From CAYJLC01 sp044426345 (GTDB lineage Bacteria; Bacillota; Clostridia; Oscillospirales; Butyricicoccaceae), in NCBI GenBank assembly GCA_044426345.1, contig JAWXUP010000001.1, positions 1 to 64,000 on the forward strand: a stretch of DNA of 64,000 nucleotides, given 5' to 3'. A program made the translations under genes and the position numbers. Positions 1 through 7,779 of this stretch are shown one piece after another (positions within the stretch are counted from its first letter, which is position 1; every line of letters begins with the position of its first letter). The notes under the pieces are model-generated. The model was given only the letters and a program-made list of their open reading frames with translations. It searched no databases and was not told where the DNA came from.

Positions 1-41
1 AAAAATTAAAAATAGAAATATAATATAAAGGAGATATAATT

Positions 42-1139
42 ATGCAATTAAATCTAAGACCAAAAGAAGAATGTATGTTCGACCAAATTTCACTAGGTGA
101 AGTTATGTTAAGACTTGACCCAGGTGAAGGCAGAATTAAAACTGCTAGACAATTCAGAGCTTGGGAAGGCGGCGGCGAATACAACGTTGCTCGTGGTTTA
201 AGACGTTGTTTCGGTTACAAAACTGCTGTTTTAACTGCTTTTGCTGACAATGAAATCGGTCGTCTAGTTGAAGACTTTATCCTTCAAGGTGGCGTTGATA
301 CTCAATTCATCAAATGGGTTGACTACGATGGTATCGGCAGAACTGTTCGTAACGGTTTAAACTTCACAGAACGTGGTCACGGTGTTCGTGGTGCTGTTGG
401 TGTTTCTGACAGAGGTAACACTGCTATCAGCCAAATGACTGCTGCTGATTTTGATTTCGATTATATCTTCGGTACTCTAGGTGTTCGTTGGTTACATACT
501 GGTGGTATCTTCGCAGCTCTTTCTGAAAGCACTGCTGAACTTACTATCGCTGCTGTTAAAGCTGCTAAAAAATACGGTACTCTTGTATCTTATGACTTAA
601 ACTACCGTCCATCTATGTGGAAAGCTATCGGCGGTTTAGAAAAAGCTCAAGAAGTTAACAAAGAAATCGCTCAATACATCGACGTTATGATCGGTAACGA
701 AGAAGACTTTACTGCTTGTTTAGGTCTTGAAGTTCCTGGTAACGACGAAAACCTTACTGAATTAAACCTTGACGGTTACAAAGTAATGGTTCAAAACGCT
801 GTTAAAACTTTCCCTAACTTCAAAGTAGTTGCTACTACTCTTCGTGAAGTTAAAACTGCTACAATCAATGACTGGGCTGCTATGTGTTATGCTGATGGCG
901 AAATCGTATTCTCTAACAAATACCCAGGTCTTGAAATCCTTGACCGTGTAGGCGGCGGCGATAGCTTCGCTTCTGGTTTAATCTACGGTTTAATCGAAAC
1001 TGAAGACGCTCAAATCGCTGTTAACTACGGTGCAGCTCACGGTGCTTTAGCTATGACTACTGCTGGTGATACTTCAATGGCTAGCAAAAAAGAAGTAGAA
1101 AAATTAATGGGCGGTGCTTCTGCTCGTGTTGACAGATAA
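42..1139 (+). CDS. kdgK: PfkB-family sugar kinase, likely 2-keto-3-deoxygluconate/galactonate kinase
   Basis: Cytosolic ATP-dependent kinase of the ribokinase (PfkB) family, expected to phosphorylate 2-keto-3-deoxygluconate or 2-keto-3-deoxygalactonate to the 6-phosphate. The 365-residue protein has the N-terminal glycine-rich substrate motif (EGGGEYNVARGL, near residue 43) and the C-terminal GGGDSFASG motif (about 304-312), whose Asp is the family's catalytic base. The ATG at 42 follows an AAGGAG site at good spacing; a second Met at codon 12 is a less likely start. The KDPG aldolase gene follows 83 bp downstream on the same strand and uses the product of this reaction, which is the main argument for this substrate. 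Codon use is strongly biased (GCT, GGT, CGT), suggesting high expression. Another sugar as substrate cannot be excluded from sequence alone. Confidence 0.85.
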   Translation: MQLNLRPKEECMFDQISLGEVMLRLDPGEGRIKTARQFRAWEGGGEYNVARGLRRCFGYKTAVLTAFADNEIGRLVEDFILQGGVDTQFIKWVDYDGIGRTVRNGLNFTERGHGVRGAVGVSDRGNTAISQMTAADFDFDYIFGTLGVRWLHTGGIFAALSESTAELTIAAVKAAKKYGTLVSYDLNYRPSMWKAIGGLEKAQEVNKEIAQYIDVMIGNEEDFTACLGLEVPGNDENLTELNLDGYKVMVQNAVKTFPNFKVVATTLREVKTATINDWAAMCYADGEIVFSNKYPGLEILDRVGGGDSFASGLIYGLIETEDAQIAVNYGAAHGALAMTTAGDTSMASKKEVEKLMGGASARVDR

Positions 1140-1151
1140 TTAAAATTTAAC

Positions 1152-1187
1152 GTGAAAGGTGAAAGGCACAAGTCGTTCACCCTTCAC
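1152..1187 (+). other. Intercistronic stem-loop between kdgK and eda
   Basis: An imperfect inverted repeat (GTGAAAGGTGAA pairing with TTCACCCTTCAC, 12-nt loop) is followed only by a short TTTTAC run. It could be a weak attenuator or an mRNA-stabilising hairpin that sets the kinase to aldolase ratio. It is not a strong intrinsic terminator. Confidence 0.5.
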
Positions 1188-1222
1188 TTTTACACAAAAT
1201 ATTATAAAATAGGAGAAAAATT

Positions 1223-1858
1223 ATGACAGTTTTAGAAAAATTAAGCCAAATCGGTTGTATCCCTGTAATCAAACTTGACAATCCAGAACAAGACGCTGCT
1301 CCTCTAGCAAAAGCTCTTTGTGAAGGTAAACTTCCAGCTGCTGAAGTAACTTTCCGTGCTGCTGGTGCTGCAAAAGCTATGAAACTTATGAAAGATGCTT
1401 GCCCAGAAATGGTAGTAGGTGCTGGTACAGTTCTTACAACTGCTCAAGTTGACGAAGCTTTAGAAGCTGGTGCTGAATTCATCGTATCTCCAGGTTTAAA
1501 CCCAAAAGTTGTTAAATACTGCCAAGAAAAAGGCGTTGCAATTCTTCCAGGTTGCGTAACTCCAACTGAAATCGAAGCTGCTTTAGAATTAGGTTTAACT
1601 ACTCTTAAATTCTTCCCAGCTGCTCAATACGGTGGTACAAAAACTATCGACGCTTTATGTGCTCCATACACAATGATTAAATTCATGCCAACTGGTGGTG
1701 TTACATTAGCTAATCTTAAAGATACTCTTTCTAACAAAAACATCGTTGCTTGTGGTGGTACTTTTATGGTTGCTGCTAACTTAATCAACGGCGGTAAATG
1801 GGATGAAATCAAAGATATGTCTTTACAAGCTGCAGCTATCGTTGCAGAATGCAGATAA
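1223..1858 (+). CDS. eda: 2-dehydro-3-deoxy-phosphogluconate (KDPG/KDPGal) aldolase
   Basis: Class I aldolase cleaving KDPG or its galacto epimer to pyruvate and glyceraldehyde 3-phosphate, the last step of Entner-Doudoroff-type sugar-acid breakdown. The 211-residue protein matches the usual length of about 210. It has the conserved Glu in EVTFR (E41), the Schiff-base Lys in TTLKFFPA (K129) and the PTGGV phosphate-binding loop near residue 153. The ATG at 1223 follows AGGAG. The kinase that makes its substrate is directly upstream. Codon bias resembles that gene, again suggesting strong expression. The family does not separate KDPG from KDPGal specificity by simple motifs; the D-galactonate dehydratase elsewhere in the window makes the galacto branch plausible. 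Confidence 0.93.
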   Translation: MTVLEKLSQIGCIPVIKLDNPEQDAAPLAKALCEGKLPAAEVTFRAAGAAKAMKLMKDACPEMVVGAGTVLTTAQVDEALEAGAEFIVSPGLNPKVVKYCQEKGVAILPGCVTPTEIEAALELGLTTLKFFPAAQYGGTKTIDALCAPYTMIKFMPTGGVTLANLKDTLSNKNIVACGGTFMVAANLINGGKWDEIKDMSLQAAAIVAECR

Positions 1859-1886
1859 TTTCATTTTCTCAGTTAATAAAATATTC

Positions 1887-1919
1887 AAACCACGTACTTT
1901 TTTAGGTATGTGGTTTTTT
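1887..1919 (+). terminator. Intrinsic terminator of kdgK-eda
   Basis: AAACCACGTAC pairs with GTATGTGGTTT, followed by a T-run. It lies 28 bp after the aldolase stop codon. Confidence 0.85.
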
Positions 1920-1979
1920 ATACACCACTCTCACTATAATTGCTTATTTTTCAACGGAAATTATGTACAAATACACTAC

Positions 1980-2008
1980 TTTACTTTTGATAAAAAATAC
2001 GTTATAAT
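1980..2008 (+). promoter_or_regulatory. Sigma-70-type promoter for ridA
   Basis: TTTACT (1980-1985), 17-bp spacer, TATAAT (2003-2008). The ridA start codon is 37 bp downstream. Confidence 0.7.
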
Positions 2009-2044
2009 GTATATATTATCACTAATATTTTCGGAGGAATTTTT

Positions 2045-2419
2045 ATGAAAACTATCAGTACACCAAACGCACCAGCTGCAATCGGACCATATTCTCAAGC
2101 AAAAATTGTAAACGGTATGCTTTACGCATCAGGCCAAGTACCACTTTGCCCAAAAACTGGCGAAGTTATCGGCGCTGATATTACAGAACAAACTGTGCAA
2201 ATAATGAAAAATATCAAAGCAATTTTAGATGAAGCTGGCTGTACAGCAGAAGATGTGTTCAAAACAACTTGTTTCTTAGCTGATATGTCAGATTTCGCTG
2301 CATTCAACGCAGTTTACGCTGAATTTTTCACTGGCAAACCAGCTCGTTCTTGCGTTGCAGTTAAAGATTTACCAAAATCTGTGCTTGCAGAAGTAGAAAT
2401 CATTGCAGTTTGCAAATAA
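2045..2419 (+). CDS. ridA: RidA family reactive-intermediate deaminase
   Basis: RidA (YjgF/YER057c/UK114) hydrolyses reactive 2-aminoacrylate and related enamines released by PLP enzymes. The 124-residue protein is full length, starts in the usual way (MKTISTPNAPAAIGPYSQA), and keeps the active-site Arg in ARSCVAV and the acidic residue in EVEIIAV near the C terminus. The start has an SD (GGAGG) 6-7 nt upstream. It has its own promoter and terminator, so it is probably monocistronic. Family assignment is secure; the physiological partner enzyme is not indicated by the context. Confidence 0.93.
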   Translation: MKTISTPNAPAAIGPYSQAKIVNGMLYASGQVPLCPKTGEVIGADITEQTVQIMKNIKAILDEAGCTAEDVFKTTCFLADMSDFAAFNAVYAEFFTGKPARSCVAVKDLPKSVLAEVEIIAVCK

Positions 2420-2445
2420 TATCAATTTAAATTGAATATTTTCGT

Positions 2446-2474
2446 AAGGAACGTATTTTATGCGTTCCTTTTTT
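2446..2474 (+). terminator. Terminator of ridA
   Basis: AAGGAACG pairs with CGTTCCTT around a short loop, followed by six T residues; 27 bp after the ridA stop. Confidence 0.85.
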
Positions 2475-2511
2475 GCGTTTTGTGATATATAACAAGATAA
2501 AAACAATGCAA

Positions 2512-2611
2512 CCCTGTAGGGGCAAACAGTGTTCGTCCGTGCCATACAAAAAAATATCACAAGTAAAAAACACCAGCCACGTAGGGAACGACGCACTCGT
2601 CGTTCCTTTTT
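2512..2611. repeat. Dispersed G+C-rich repeat (CCCTGTAGGGGC type) with adjoining hairpin
   Basis: A module starting CCCTGTAGGGGCAAAC and ending in GTTCGTCCGTG recurs in modified form at 32700-32729. It is followed at 2586-2611 by GTAGGGAACGACG and a perfect hairpin (GGAACGACG/CGTCGTTCC) with a T-run. Local G+C content is well above the surroundings. No plausible gene overlaps it. This looks like a non-autonomous intergenic repeat family. Confidence 0.65.
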
Positions 2612-2672
2612 TGCACAATAAATTTGCATCAATTACATTGAAAACGTGCGTATTGGAATGACGAACAAAAAA

Positions 2673-2698
2673 GAGGAACGTACCAACATACGTTCCTC
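2673..2698 (-). terminator. Terminator of the zinc-ribbon/SPFH operon
   Basis: GAGGAACGT pairs with ACGTTCCTC, followed on the minus strand by a T-rich run. It sits just after the stop codon at 2708. Confidence 0.8.
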
Positions 2699-2707
2699 AA
2701 AATTTTA

Positions 2708-3154
2708 TTATCTTCTGCGACCGCCACCACCGCGACGTCCACCACCACGTGAGCGACCTCCGCCACCTCTTGAGCGACCTCCTCCGCCCGAGCGACCTCC
2801 AGGACGTCCTCCTCCACGAGGTCCTCCAGGACGATTTCTACTAGAGCTATTATTTTGCGATTTTGCTCGTTTTACAACATTGCTAAACAAAAATTTATCG
2901 CTTTGTGCATTAAGCCTAAAACTATTTGCTATCGTATAACTTCCAGCAGAATCTTGAACTTTAACATTGTTCATTTCCTTTACCAACGAAACAAGATACG
3001 CTCCTGCTATTACTGCTGAAATTACGAATGCTATCAATATATTAGCAATATTAATTCCGAAAATTTCAATATTTGCAGTAGATATCATCATAAAAAGGTA
3101 TAATATTGTCATAGTACCGTATATGCCCAAAATTATTAAATATTTCTTTTTCAT
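2708..3154 (-). CDS. Small membrane protein with Arg-Gly-rich C-terminal tail
   Basis: No enzymatic family recognised. The 148-residue protein begins with two hydrophobic helices (about residues 5-25 and 33-57), then has a middle soluble section of about 45 residues. It ends in a tail of about 42 residues made almost only of Gly, Arg, Pro and Ser with many RGG and GGR units. It is the last gene of a three-gene operon with a zinc-ribbon membrane protein and an SPFH protein. In B. subtilis the comparable ydjG-ydjH-ydjI group also includes a small membrane protein with a glycine-rich end, so it may be a membrane partner in that complex. The tail is basic and could bind RNA, anionic lipid or another protein. 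Confidence 0.75.
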   Translation of the reverse strand: MKKKYLIILGIYGTMTILYLFMMISTANIEIFGINIANILIAFVISAVIAGAYLVSLVKEMNNVKVQDSAGSYTIANSFRLNAQSDKFLFSNVVKRAKSQNNSSSRNRPGGPRGGGRPGGRSGGGGRSRGGGGRSRGGGRRGGGGRRR

Positions 3155-3163
3155 AAATACCTC

Positions 3164-4267
3164 CTACAAAAACAATGAAATTACGGTAAATATTGCTGTG
3201 CAAGCTGCGCAAATTCCAGCAAAATATTTCACACCTTTTGCTTTATCTATCGGAAGTCTACCAACAAATTTCCCTGTTTGACCGTTCATCGCATAGGTAA
3301 ATTTTTCGCCTTTATACTCCGTATTTAAAATCCAAACTGGCAACAAAGCGTAATTAATTTTAGCATCATTTGCCACAATATTTTTATGAGCTGGCGCACA
3401 AGATGTATAACCAGTAATAGTTTTTTTCATCTCAGCTATCAAACTTTCGGTAATTCTTTGGTTAATACGAGCTTGATTTTCAGATGGCTCAACGTCATAC
3501 TTTTCTGCTAAATACCCAGATAAATACGCAGTTTGAAAGTCTACAGCTTTGCTGTAATCATATGGTTCGATTGCCTCCATTAGCGTATCGTCCATCTTTT
3601 TAGAACCGTCAGCTGGAACTTTCACAAAACCCATCTCACCGTCACGTAAAACCGCATAGTGACTTGTTTTTGTGTACGAATATCGACTATCACTCCAGTG
3701 TCTAATTTTCGTAGCATTGAAATTTATCTTGCCAGCTGCAGTGCAATCATAGAGCCAAAATGGTACGTAAATTCCAGTAAGTTCTTCGATATGATTTTTA
3801 TCTTTAAAGCAATCTGGTAGCAATTTTTTACCTGTGAAAAACTCAGTAAACTTTGCCATTGCATCATTTTTATCAAGCATAAACGGAATAACCAAGTCAG
3901 GTCGAAACGCGCCATCTACCCTATCCAAAATTACAACTGGATTGTCGCAATAAGGACATTTAGTCGCCGCCGTTTCGCTATTTGTCATAATTTCGCCTGC
4001 GCAAAATTGACAGATATAACGTCGAACTTGCTCTTTTTCTCCGTCTTTCCAGTCACCACTACCACTATTTTCGTCATATTTTTCCCATTCAGGGTTAACT
4101 TCGTCTTGTTTTGCTAAGTTTTCATCATCAGACATAGCATTTACGTCAAATTCAGATTCGCAATAAGGACACTTCATAACTTGGTCTTTACTGTCAAATT
4201 CAACCTTGCCAGCACAATTCGGACACTTAAACTCTTGCAAAACTTTTGTGCTATCTATCGTTGACAT
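3164..4267 (-). CDS. Double zinc-ribbon membrane protein (YdjG-like)
   Basis: The protein has two N-terminal zinc ribbons, CPNC...CPYC at about residues 15-36 and CQFC...CPYC at about 86-107. A soluble domain of about 230 residues follows, with one hydrophobic helix at the C terminus (YFAGICAACTAIFTVISLF). The frame is open from 4333, but the start chosen is the ATG at 4267: it is followed directly by the first zinc ribbon, has GGGGA about 8 nt upstream, and overlaps the end of the SPFH gene by only 17 bp. The architecture resembles B. subtilis YdjG, a membrane protein that works with the SPFH protein YdjI; the upstream gene here is a YdjI-like protein. Function is probably in membrane organisation or stress response, not catalysis. 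Confidence 0.8.
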   Translation of the reverse strand: MSTIDSTKVLQEFKCPNCAGKVEFDSKDQVMKCPYCESEFDVNAMSDDENLAKQDEVNPEWEKYDENSGSGDWKDGEKEQVRRYICQFCAGEIMTNSETAATKCPYCDNPVVILDRVDGAFRPDLVIPFMLDKNDAMAKFTEFFTGKKLLPDCFKDKNHIEELTGIYVPFWLYDCTAAGKINFNATKIRHWSDSRYSYTKTSHYAVLRDGEMGFVKVPADGSKKMDDTLMEAIEPYDYSKAVDFQTAYLSGYLAEKYDVEPSENQARINQRITESLIAEMKKTITGYTSCAPAHKNIVANDAKINYALLPVWILNTEYKGEKFTYAMNGQTGKFVGRLPIDKAKGVKYFAGICAACTAIFTVISLFL

Positions 4268-5618
4268 CGAAAATATCCCCACATTCTGGGCAGAATTTTG
4301 GAGGTTTTGTGTTATCCTCTGGAACCCAACCACATTTATCGCACTTATATGTCAAAGGTTTTGCTGGAGAACCACATTCCGTACAGAATTTTCCTGTATT
4401 TTGTGTTCCACAACCACAAACCCAACCTTTAGGAGCTGGTGCTTTTGTTCCACAATTTGTGCAGAATTTCCCTGAATTTGGTGCACCACAAACACAAGTC
4501 CACCCACCAGATTGTGTCGAAGGAGCCGTATCTTGTGGCATTTGACCCACAGCCATAAAACCTTGTGACTGTGCAGTTTGCTGAGTTTGTTGTTGCCCTT
4601 GTTGTTGATTTGCCATCTCAAATAAAGACTGCGTATTCATTCCACCACCAGTCGCTTGATTTGCCATATTCAAACCCGCAAAAGCCATAAACGCGCCAGT
4701 TCCTTCATTAGATGCCGCCGCAACCATTGCATCAGCTTGAGCGTCAGTAAGTCTAGCTGCCGCCATTTTCGCATTACCATAAACTGCAGTTTTTTGCAGT
4801 TCTTTAATCATTTCTTCGTCTTCTTTACTCGCAACTGCAGAATTTATGCCAAAAGAAACGATTTCAAGCCCACGAATTCCTTTCCATTTACTACTCAAAA
4901 TTTCGTTCAATGCGTCAGCTATTTCATTAGTATGACCTGCAAGTGCCGAATATCTAACGCCTTTTGCAGAAATTTGAGCAAACGCTGGTTGTAAAGCAGT
5001 CAAAAGTTCACTTTTCAGCATACTGTCTATATTGCTACGATCGTAAGTTCCAGTGGTATTTCCACAAACATTTACGTAAAAAAGCATAGGATTTACGATT
5101 TTGTACGAGAATTCACCATTACAACGGATAGAAATGTCGATATCAAGGCCTATATTTTGGTCTACAACACGGAAAGGAACCGGATTTACAGTACCATATT
5201 TATTGCCCAAAATCTCTTTTAAATTTATGTAATAAACACGTTGATCGTTACCAGTATCTCCACCAAAAGTGAAACGTTTACCTAGAATTTTAAACGTTTC
5301 AACTATAGATTCGCCTAAATTTCCACAGAAAATGCTTGGTTCTGATGATTTATCGTATATATAAGCACCAGGTTCCGAACAAATTTCGACTACTTTTCCA
5401 TTTTCTACGATAATCATACATTGACCATCTGCAACCGAGATAGCTGAACCATTTGAAATAATCTCGTCATTCCCATTGTTAAAAGATTTGTCCGAAGTAC
5501 GCTTAATACCTTTTACCATCAAAGCATTGGTAGGCATCGCATCGCATATAAAATACTCTTTCCACTGGTCAGATATCACGCCAGTAACCAAATCAACTGC
5601 TGATTGAATAAGTCCCAT
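4251..5618 (-). CDS. SPFH/Band-7 domain protein with C-terminal zinc ribbons (YdjI-like)
   Basis: The first 300 or so residues match the SPFH (stomatin/flotillin-like) 'virion core protein' family typified by B. subtilis YdjI, starting MGLIQSAVDLVTGVISDQWKEY. An Ala-rich helical stretch and a Gln-rich linker (about residues 320-370) follow. The C-terminal 80 residues hold three short zinc ribbons (CVCGAP...CTNCG, CGCGTQ...CTECG, CDKCGW...CPECG). There is no transmembrane helix, so membrane association would be peripheral through the partners encoded downstream. It is the first gene of the operon, and its stop overlaps the next start. No PspA homologue, the usual fourth partner in Bacillus, is in the window. 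Confidence 0.85.
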   Translation of the reverse strand: MGLIQSAVDLVTGVISDQWKEYFICDAMPTNALMVKGIKRTSDKSFNNGNDEIISNGSAISVADGQCMIIVENGKVVEICSEPGAYIYDKSSEPSIFCGNLGESIVETFKILGKRFTFGGDTGNDQRVYYINLKEILGNKYGTVNPVPFRVVDQNIGLDIDISIRCNGEFSYKIVNPMLFYVNVCGNTTGTYDRSNIDSMLKSELLTALQPAFAQISAKGVRYSALAGHTNEIADALNEILSSKWKGIRGLEIVSFGINSAVASKEDEEMIKELQKTAVYGNAKMAAARLTDAQADAMVAAASNEGTGAFMAFAGLNMANQATGGGMNTQSLFEMANQQQGQQQTQQTAQSQGFMAVGQMPQDTAPSTQSGGWTCVCGAPNSGKFCTNCGTKAPAPKGWVCGCGTQNTGKFCTECGSPAKPLTYKCDKCGWVPEDNTKPPKFCPECGDIFDVNDR

Positions 5619-5669
5619 AAAAAAACCTCCTAATTTATCTTTTTAATTAACATTTATAAAATTATCACT

Positions 5670-6818
5670 CTACCACTCAGCAATACTTCCATCTTCATGG
5701 CGCCACACAGGATTTTTCCAATCATGTGGGTTTTTATTTTCCTCTATCACAAGCTCTTTATTCACTTCAACACCTAAACCAGCTTTTTTCGGAAAATCAA
5801 CAAAACCATCTTTAAATTCAAAATCTTCCTTATTTTTAACGTAATCCAGCACACTTTTACCTACATTATAGTGAATTCCGATGCTTTGCTCTTGAATAAA
5901 TGCATTATAAGATGTAGCATCAACATTCAAACACGCTGCAAGTGCAATTGGTCCTAACGGACAATGTGGTGCTAAAGCGACATCATACGCCTCAGCCATC
6001 GCCGCAATTTTTTTAACTTCAGTAATTCCTCCTGCGTGCGATAAATCAGGCTGAATTATATCAACGCCACCCATTTTAAGCAGACGTTTGAAGTCCCATT
6101 TCGAGAAAAGTCGCTCGCCAGTTGCGATAGGAATGTTACAGCTTGCTGCAATTTCTGGGAAATATTCCATATTTTCACACAAAACAGGCTCTTCGATAAA
6201 CATTGGGTCGAATTCTTCAAGTTTTTTTGCAAGTATTTTTGCCATAGGTTTATGTACACGTCCGTGAAAATCGATTGCTATACCAAAATATTTACCACAA
6301 CTCTGTCTAATAGCCGCAACTCTCTCTAAAACTGCATCAATTTTTTCAAAACTATCCACAAATTGCAGTTCTTCTGTTCCGTTCATTTTAACAGCTGTAA
6401 ATCCAGCGTCCATTTTTTCTTTAGCAGCAGCACCTACATCGTCCGGTCTATCGCCACCAATCCAGCTATAAACACGCATTTTGTCGTGACATTTTCCACC
6501 CATAAGTTCATAAACTGGTGCACCAAAATATTTGCCTTTGATATCCCACAAAGCTTGGTCAATTCCAGAAATTGCACTCATCAACACTCCGCCGCCGCGA
6601 TAAAATCCAGCTCTATACAAAGTAGTCCAAATATCCTCGATATTCATAGGATTTGCTCCGATTATATACGATTTCATCTCCTGAACGCAAGCCTCAACAG
6701 CACGCGCGTGTCCCTCAAGAACAGGTTCGCCCCAACCAGTTAATCCATTGTCCGTAATAATTTCCACAAAGCACCAACGTGGACGCACTAAATAAGTATT
6801 TACCTCGGTAATTTTCAT
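5670..6818 (-). CDS. dgoD: D-galactonate dehydratase
   Basis: Enolase-superfamily enzyme converting D-galactonate to 2-keto-3-deoxy-D-galactonate. Its length (382 residues) and sequence match E. coli DgoD closely along the whole protein. The Mg ligands D183, E209 and E235 and the acid/base residues H185 (DFHGRV) and H285 (APHCPLGP) fall at the same numbers as in the E. coli enzyme. The C terminus WRHEDGSIAEW is typical of DgoD. It has its own promoter, and downstream kinase and aldolase functions are available at 42-1858. The start codon at 6818 has no good SD; the strong GGGAGG lies 45-50 nt upstream before a mini-ORF. Confidence 0.95.
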   Translation of the reverse strand: MKITEVNTYLVRPRWCFVEIITDNGLTGWGEPVLEGHARAVEACVQEMKSYIIGANPMNIEDIWTTLYRAGFYRGGGVLMSAISGIDQALWDIKGKYFGAPVYELMGGKCHDKMRVYSWIGGDRPDDVGAAAKEKMDAGFTAVKMNGTEELQFVDSFEKIDAVLERVAAIRQSCGKYFGIAIDFHGRVHKPMAKILAKKLEEFDPMFIEEPVLCENMEYFPEIAASCNIPIATGERLFSKWDFKRLLKMGGVDIIQPDLSHAGGITEVKKIAAMAEAYDVALAPHCPLGPIALAACLNVDATSYNAFIQEQSIGIHYNVGKSVLDYVKNKEDFEFKDGFVDFPKKAGLGVEVNKELVIEENKNPHDWKNPVWRHEDGSIAEW

Positions 6819-6825
6819 ACTGTTT

Positions 6826-6849
6826 TTAATTCTCGTATTCTACAAACAA
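6826..6849 (-). other. Possible leader mini-ORF upstream of dgoD
   Basis: A TTG codon 8 nt after a strong GGGAGG opens a seven-codon frame (LFVEYEN if read from TTG as Leu) that ends in TAA 7 nt before the dgoD ATG. Because dgoD itself lacks a well-placed SD, translation may be coupled through this leader. It could also be fortuitous. Confidence 0.3.
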
Positions 6850-6918
6850 GAATTTCCTCCCTTATTTTATATTTGCAGTAATTTTGCTAGAATAAAATTC
6901 AAAAGTATATATAAATAT

Positions 6919-6946
6919 ATTATAACATTTTTTCACGAATTTGCAA
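6919..6946 (-). promoter_or_regulatory. Promoter for dgoD
   Basis: On the minus strand TTGCAA (6946-6941), 16-bp spacer, TATAAT (6924-6919), about 100 bp before the dgoD start. Confidence 0.65.
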
Positions 6947-6969
6947 ATTGTAAATAGTATTTTTTCACA

Positions 6970-6997
6970 AAAAATCGACACCACCTAAGTGATGCCG
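6970..6997 (-). terminator. Terminator of the trpXYZ-type transporter operon
   Basis: On the minus strand CGGCATCAC pairs with GTGGTGTCG (two G-T pairs), loop TTAG, followed by a T-run. It lies 9 bp after the ATPase stop codon. Confidence 0.8.
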
Positions 6998-7005
6998 AAT
7001 ATTTA

Positions 7006-7779
7006 TTAATTTCCACACTCAATACTAATTTCATTGAAAATTTTAAGCATTTGTTCAATTTCAAACTGCTCTTTCGCCTCATCTTCAACATCAATGACAA
7101 TTTTTCCTTCGTGCATCATCACCAAGCGATTGCCATATTCTTGTGCATGGCGTAAATTATGCGTCACCATCAACGTTGTAATTCCCTTTTGCTCAACGAG
7201 TTTTTGTGTAAGTTGCATAATAGTTTCCGAAGATTTTGGGTCTAGTGCTGCTGTATGCTCGTCTAAAATCAGAAAATCTATGTCTACCATATTCGCTATA
7301 ATTAACGCAAGTGCTTGACGTTGACCACCCGATAGCAGTCCAACTTTAGCGTCAAGACGATTTTCTAGTCCCATATTACACGTTGAAAGTAATTTTTTAT
7401 AGTGCTGAATACGGCTCTTGCTTGTCGCAAAACTTAGACCAAATTTTTTACCTTTGTTGTCTGCAAGCGACATATTTTCCAAAATTGTAAGGTCGCCACA
7501 CGTTCCAAGCTTTGGATCTTGCAAAACCCTACCGATAAATTTTCCACGTTTAAATTCTTGCAGTGAATTTATATTTTTATCTTCAACCAAAATATCACCA
7601 CTATCTTGCGTAAGCGTTCCACAAATTAAGTTTAAAAGCGTTGATTTACCACTACCGTTTGAGCCTATAATTGACACGAATTGTCCACGTTTTATATCAA
7701 TATTAAACCCATCAAAAAGCGTGGTTTCATCTATAGTTCCAGCGTTAAAAGATTTGTGCAAATTTTTAATTTTAAGCAT
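7006..7779 (-). CDS. ABC transporter ATP-binding protein (TrpZ-type, tryptophan uptake)
   Basis: Cytoplasmic ATPase of an importer of the family with TrpX-like binding proteins. Residues visible: Walker A GSNGSGKST near 39-47, signature LSGGQRQAL near 150, Walker B LILDEHTAALD near 170 and the switch His in VTHNLRH near 205. Length 257 is normal. The start overlaps the permease stop by 8 bp, indicating translational coupling. The operon is preceded by a T-box leader whose specifier reads TGG, so tryptophan or a related aromatic is the expected substrate. Confidence 0.88.
   Translation of the reverse strand: MLKIKNLHKSFNAGTIDETTLFDGFNIDIKRGQFVSIIGSNGSGKSTLLNLICGTLTQDSGDILVEDKNINSLQEFKRGKFIGRVLQDPKLGTCGDLTILENMSLADNKGKKFGLSFATSKSRIQHYKKLLSTCNMGLENRLDAKVGLLSGGQRQALALIIANMVDIDFLILDEHTAALDPKSSETIMQLTQKLVEQKGITTLMVTHNLRHAQEYGNRLVMMHEGKIVIDVEDEAKEQFEIEQMLKIFNEISIECGN

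Noticed and set aside
2646..2939. Pro/Arg-rich ORF on the plus strand
   Set aside because: It is the antisense of the Gly/Arg-rich tail of the membrane protein at 2708-3154.
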